Positions 13,981 to 15,640 of a DNA stretch of 15,640 bases are shown piece by piece. Origin of the DNA: JBBDWZ01 sp050732575 (lineage in GTDB: Bacteria; Gemmatimonadota; Gemmatimonadetes; Longimicrobiales; RSA9); assembly GCA_050732575.1 (NCBI GenBank), contig JBOHRF010000100.1, forward strand, positions 1 through 15,640, read 5' to 3'. The position numbers and the translations under genes were made by a program. Every line of letters starts with the position of its first letter. Position 1 is the stretch's first letter. Below the pieces are notes generated by a model. The model ran no database searches, was not told where the DNA came from, and worked only from the letters and a program-made list of their open reading frames with translations.

Positions 13981-14044
13981 GCAGGTCTTGCGCACAAGGT
14001 TAGCGGGAACGGCGCTGCACTGGCAAGCAGGTCCTGCGCAAAGG
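13981..14044. repeat. imperfect 18/19-nt direct repeats between SRP RNA and dnaX
   Basis: The copies begin GCAGGTCTTGCGCA (13981-13999) and GCAGGTCCTGCGCA (14027-14044). They differ by one substitution and a one-base insertion near the end (CAAGG versus AAGG), with 46 nt between starts. The right copy also forms one arm of a hairpin with ACCTGC (14046-14051). The repeats lie in the leader of dnaX. Possible roles are protein-binding sites, an RNA-processing signal, or remnants of duplication. Confidence 0.5.
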
Positions 14045-14050
14045 CACCTG

Positions 14051-14057
14051 CAAAAAG
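14051..14057 (-). terminator. U-run at the 3' end of SRP RNA
   Basis: On the - strand CTTTTTG follows directly after the 12-nt 3' arm of the SRP RNA closing stem. A GC-rich stem followed by five Ts resembles an intrinsic terminator or a 3' processing point. Immediately after it comes a second hairpin (GCAGGT/ACCTGC arms, 14027-14051), which may strengthen the stop or lie in the dnaX leader. Confidence 0.45.
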
Positions 14058-14158
14058 TTGCCCCAGGAAGAGCCTGGCGATGCTCGCATCACTTAGCGCT
14101 GCTGCCTGCGGGGCCCTGACGCGGTTCGTGTGCTTGCATCCCAGATTTCCTGGGGCAA
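14058..14158 (-). ncRNA. ffs: signal recognition particle RNA, small (4.5S) type
   Basis: The RNA is 101 nt. Its first 12 nt (TTGCCCCAGGAA) are perfectly complementary to its last 12, closing a long hairpin. Inside are further helices: CTGG with CCAG, and GATGC with GCATC. The diagnostic core has GAACC and TAAG internal-loop strands and the Ffh M-domain site with GTCAGG on one side and AGCAGC on the other. Length and the lack of an Alu domain place it in the short Gram-negative-type class that binds Ffh and FtsY for membrane targeting. The position just upstream of dnaX repeats the known scr/ffs-dnaX arrangement of Bacillus. The apical stem GCC/GGC closes a 5-nt CCGCA loop rather than the usual GGAA tetraloop. 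A promoter and a T-run flank it on the proper sides. Confidence 0.92.
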
Positions 14159-14162
14159 TCCA

Positions 14163-14191
14163 AAGATAACATGAAACGCCGGTTTCAGAAA
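14163..14191 (-). promoter_or_regulatory. putative extended -10 promoter of the SRP RNA gene
   Basis: On the - strand TGTTATCTT gives an extended -10 element (TG-n-TATCTT, hexamer at 14163-14168). The predicted transcription start falls at about 14156, within two bases of the structural 5' end of the RNA. A weak -35 (TTTCTG, 14186-14191) lies 17 nt upstream. The agreement between the promoter and the RNA end is the main support. Confidence 0.55.
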
Positions 14192-14193
14192 CC
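14181..14193. repeat. 13-nt palindrome at the SRP promoter -35 region
   Basis: GGTTTCAGAAACC is a perfect palindrome around one central base, covering the -35 position of the SRP RNA promoter and abutting the hairpin at 14194-14211. It could be an operator half-site pair or, on the - strand, a second small hairpin after the terminator-like stem. Confidence 0.35.
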
Positions 14194-14211
14194 CGCCCGC
14201 CAGCGCGGGCG
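14194..14211 (-). terminator. possible terminator of the carbamoyltransferase gene
   Basis: A 7-bp all-GC stem (CGCCCGC with GCGGGCG) around a 4-nt loop begins about 15 nt after the carbamoyltransferase stop. On the - strand GGTTTCT follows, a weak T-rich tail. It would separate that gene from the SRP RNA promoter. The short T-run makes intrinsic termination only moderately likely. Confidence 0.4.
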
Positions 14212-14226
14212 CCGGGCGCGCCTGGC

Positions 14227-15640
14227 TCAGCGCGTCACTGCGAACGGTCCCAGGATAAGCGTGTCCATGCGCGTGCGCAGGAAGGTATCAATCGCCTGCG
14301 CCGGCGTGCATACAATGGGCTCGTTTTCGTTGAAGCTCGTGTTGAGCAGCACGGGAGTACCGGTGTGCTCGCCGAACGCGTTAATCAACGCCCAGTATAG
14401 CGGTGCGTCCGTGCGCGCCACGGTTTGCAACCGGCCCGTGCCATCGATGTGGGTGACGGCCGGAATCTCCGCACGCTTGTGTTCATGAACATGGTACACT
14501 TTGAGCATGAACGGATCGGGGTACGTCTGGTCGAAATAGTCACCCGTGCGTTCCAGCAGAATGCTGGGTGCGAAAGGACGAAAAGACTCGCGCTGCTTGA
14601 TGCGCGCGTTGAGTATGTCCTTCATGGCGGGATTGCGCGGATCGGCCACTATGCTGCGCTGGCCCAGCGCACGTGGGCCCCATTCCATGCGGCCTTGAAA
14701 CCAACCCACGATTCCGCCCTGCGCAATCCGCTGCGCAGCTACGGCCGGCAAGTTTTCCCAGGTGTGTGTGCGGTAGGCCACACCCGCTTGGCGCAGGGCC
14801 GCCTCGATCTCCCCGGTACTGAACTCGGGCCCGAGCGCCGCCGAGTTCAACTGGCAACCGCGCGGCTGACGACAAACATGATTCCAGATGTAGAAGCACA
14901 CGCCCAGAGCGGTGCCGGCATCACCGGCGGATGGCTGAATGAACACATCCGTAAACGGTGTCTCCTTCAGGATCTTGCCATTCACCACGCTGTTGAGCGC
15001 AACACCACCGGCCAGACACAACGCGGCCTTGCCGGATTCAGCGGCCACGCGCCGCAGCAGTGCCAATTCGGCTTGCTCCAAAGCCGCCTGCAGCGATGCG
15101 GCGATGTCTTCGTGATAGGCATCGATCGGCTGACCTGGTTGTCGGGCCGGGCCCAGCAAGCGTACCAGGCGCTCGGAGTACAGGGGACCGAGCGTGGGTT
15201 CACAGTCGCGCCAGCGCATAGCCGCGCCTTCCGTGTGCACGCGAAAGTAGTCCAGGTTGAGCTCGAACGCGCCATCACTGTGAACGCGCAACAGCGTGTT
15301 CATGCGATCCAGGTGGCGCGGCGTCCCGTAGGGCGCCAGGCCCATCACTTTGCCTTCATCGCCGTATTGCGTGAAGCCCAGCCATTGTGAGATGGCGGTA
15401 TACAGATAGCCGAGCGAGTGCGGAAAATGAATGGCGCCATTCACGGCCAGCTGGTGATCCGTGCCCGTGCCCCACATGGTGCTCACGAAATCGCCCATGC
15501 CATCTACGGAGACAACGGCAGCGTCCTGAAAGGAGGAGACGAAAAACGCGCTGGCCATATGCGCGCGGTGGTGCTCCACATGGTGGACTTCGGCACGCAA
15601 CTCACGAGGTGACAGGGCGAAGTGACGGGCCAGGTGTCGC
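14227..15640 (-). CDS. NodU/CmcH-type carbamoyltransferase (N-terminus outside window)
   Basis: At least 470 residues are visible, and the frame stays open through the right edge, so the usual first ~100 residues are missing. The family transfers a carbamoyl group from carbamoyl phosphate, through carbamoyl-adenylate, to hydroxyls on sugars or natural products (NodU, CmcH, TobZ). The visible part begins in the Kae1-like ATP/metal domain with VEHHRAHMASAFF, then VVSVDGMGDF, GYLYTAISQWLGF, GDEGKVMGLAPYG, CLAGGVALNSVVNGK and QPSAGDAGTALGV. The C-terminal domain has GWFQGRMEWGPRALGQRSI, PSILLE and VLLNTSFNENEPIVC. All expected motifs are intact. The in-frame TTG at 15600 is not the true start, since codons upstream continue the protein. 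The acceptor is unknown, and genes beyond 15640 would tell. Confidence 0.93.
   Translation of the reverse strand, partial: RHLARHFALSPRELRAEVHHVEHHRAHMASAFFVSSFQDAAVVSVDGMGDFVSTMWGTGTDHQLAVNGAIHFPHSLGYLYTAISQWLGFTQYGDEGKVMGLAPYGTPRHLDRMNTLLRVHSDGAFELNLDYFRVHTEGAAMRWRDCEPTLGPLYSERLVRLLGPARQPGQPIDAYHEDIAASLQAALEQAELALLRRVAAESGKAALCLAGGVALNSVVNGKILKETPFTDVFIQPSAGDAGTALGVCFYIWNHVCRQPRGCQLNSAALGPEFSTGEIEAALRQAGVAYRTHTWENLPAVAAQRIAQGGIVGWFQGRMEWGPRALGQRSIVADPRNPAMKDILNARIKQRESFRPFAPSILLERTGDYFDQTYPDPFMLKVYHVHEHKRAEIPAVTHIDGTGRLQTVARTDAPLYWALINAFGEHTGTPVLLNTSFNENEPIVCTPAQAIDTFLRTRMDTLILGPFAVTR

Noticed and set aside
14425..15390. Open frame of 321 codons on + opposite the carbamoyltransferase
   Set aside because: The - strand protein carries every conserved carbamoyltransferase motif; the + frame is a shadow.
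1..15640. CRISPR array, phage, insertion sequence or defence island
   Set aside because: No regularly spaced repeats, transposase, integrase, terminal inverted repeats or known defence genes were seen; nearly all coding space belongs to housekeeping families.

Overview
The window looks like ordinary chromosomal housekeeping DNA from a GC-rich, Gram-negative-type bacterium. The best guess is a member of Gemmatimonadota or a close relative. The clues are a bacillithiol-type deacetylase (bshB1), an MglA/MglB polarity GTPase pair beside pgsA and cinA, a grpE-dnaJ pair without dnaK, an MnmA with a CxxC pair, and a short 4.5S-type SRP RNA just upstream of dnaX. This placement rests on gene content and family resemblance only, and no search was run. 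I see no phage, IS element, CRISPR array, toxin-antitoxin pair or defence island.

Left part (1-3731, mostly + strand). The window opens inside an ABC transporter permease of the MacB/FtsX type. It overlaps bshB1 by ATGA. A small HIRAN-domain gene on the - strand follows. It is divergent from a two-gene sulfur-transfer operon, a cysteine desulfurase overlapping mnmA by GTGA, which should make 2-thiouridine at the tRNA wobble position. mnmA converges on, and overlaps by 4 nt, a small conserved-looking hypothetical gene.

Middle part (3728-11664, all - strand, read right to left). The order is yraN, ybaB, recR, a small one-pass membrane protein, mglB, mglA, pgsA, cinA, an alpha/beta hydrolase, grpE, dnaJ and the hypothetical gene. 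From recR onward the genes are tightly packed. There are ATGA, TGATG and TTGA start/stop overlaps and gaps of 0-51 nt, so most of this is probably one or two long transcripts covering recombination repair, cell polarity, phospholipid synthesis, NMN/nucleotide clean-up and chaperones. Reading the overlaps gave different starts from the longest frames: cinA at 8016, the hydrolase at a TTG at 6670, mglB at 9748, ybaB at 11106 and dnaX at 13950.

Right part (11665-15640). A CoA-binding (YccU-type) gene on + diverges from yraN and converges on dnaX (-). Upstream of dnaX lies a 101-nt SRP RNA gene (14058-14158, - strand) with closed 12-bp ends, the conserved Ffh-binding core, a fitting extended -10 promoter and a U-run at its 3' end. 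Its apical loop looks like a 5-nt CCGCA rather than the usual GGAA/GNRA-type tetraloop, which is the most unusual observation here. The window ends inside a NodU/CmcH-type carbamoyltransferase whose N-terminus lies beyond position 15640.

No gene-free stretch exceeds 300 bases. The two largest gaps are 13951-14226 (SRP RNA, its promoter, a terminator-like hairpin and small repeats) and 11107-11304 (a possible ybaB promoter and an inverted repeat; no tRNA recognised).
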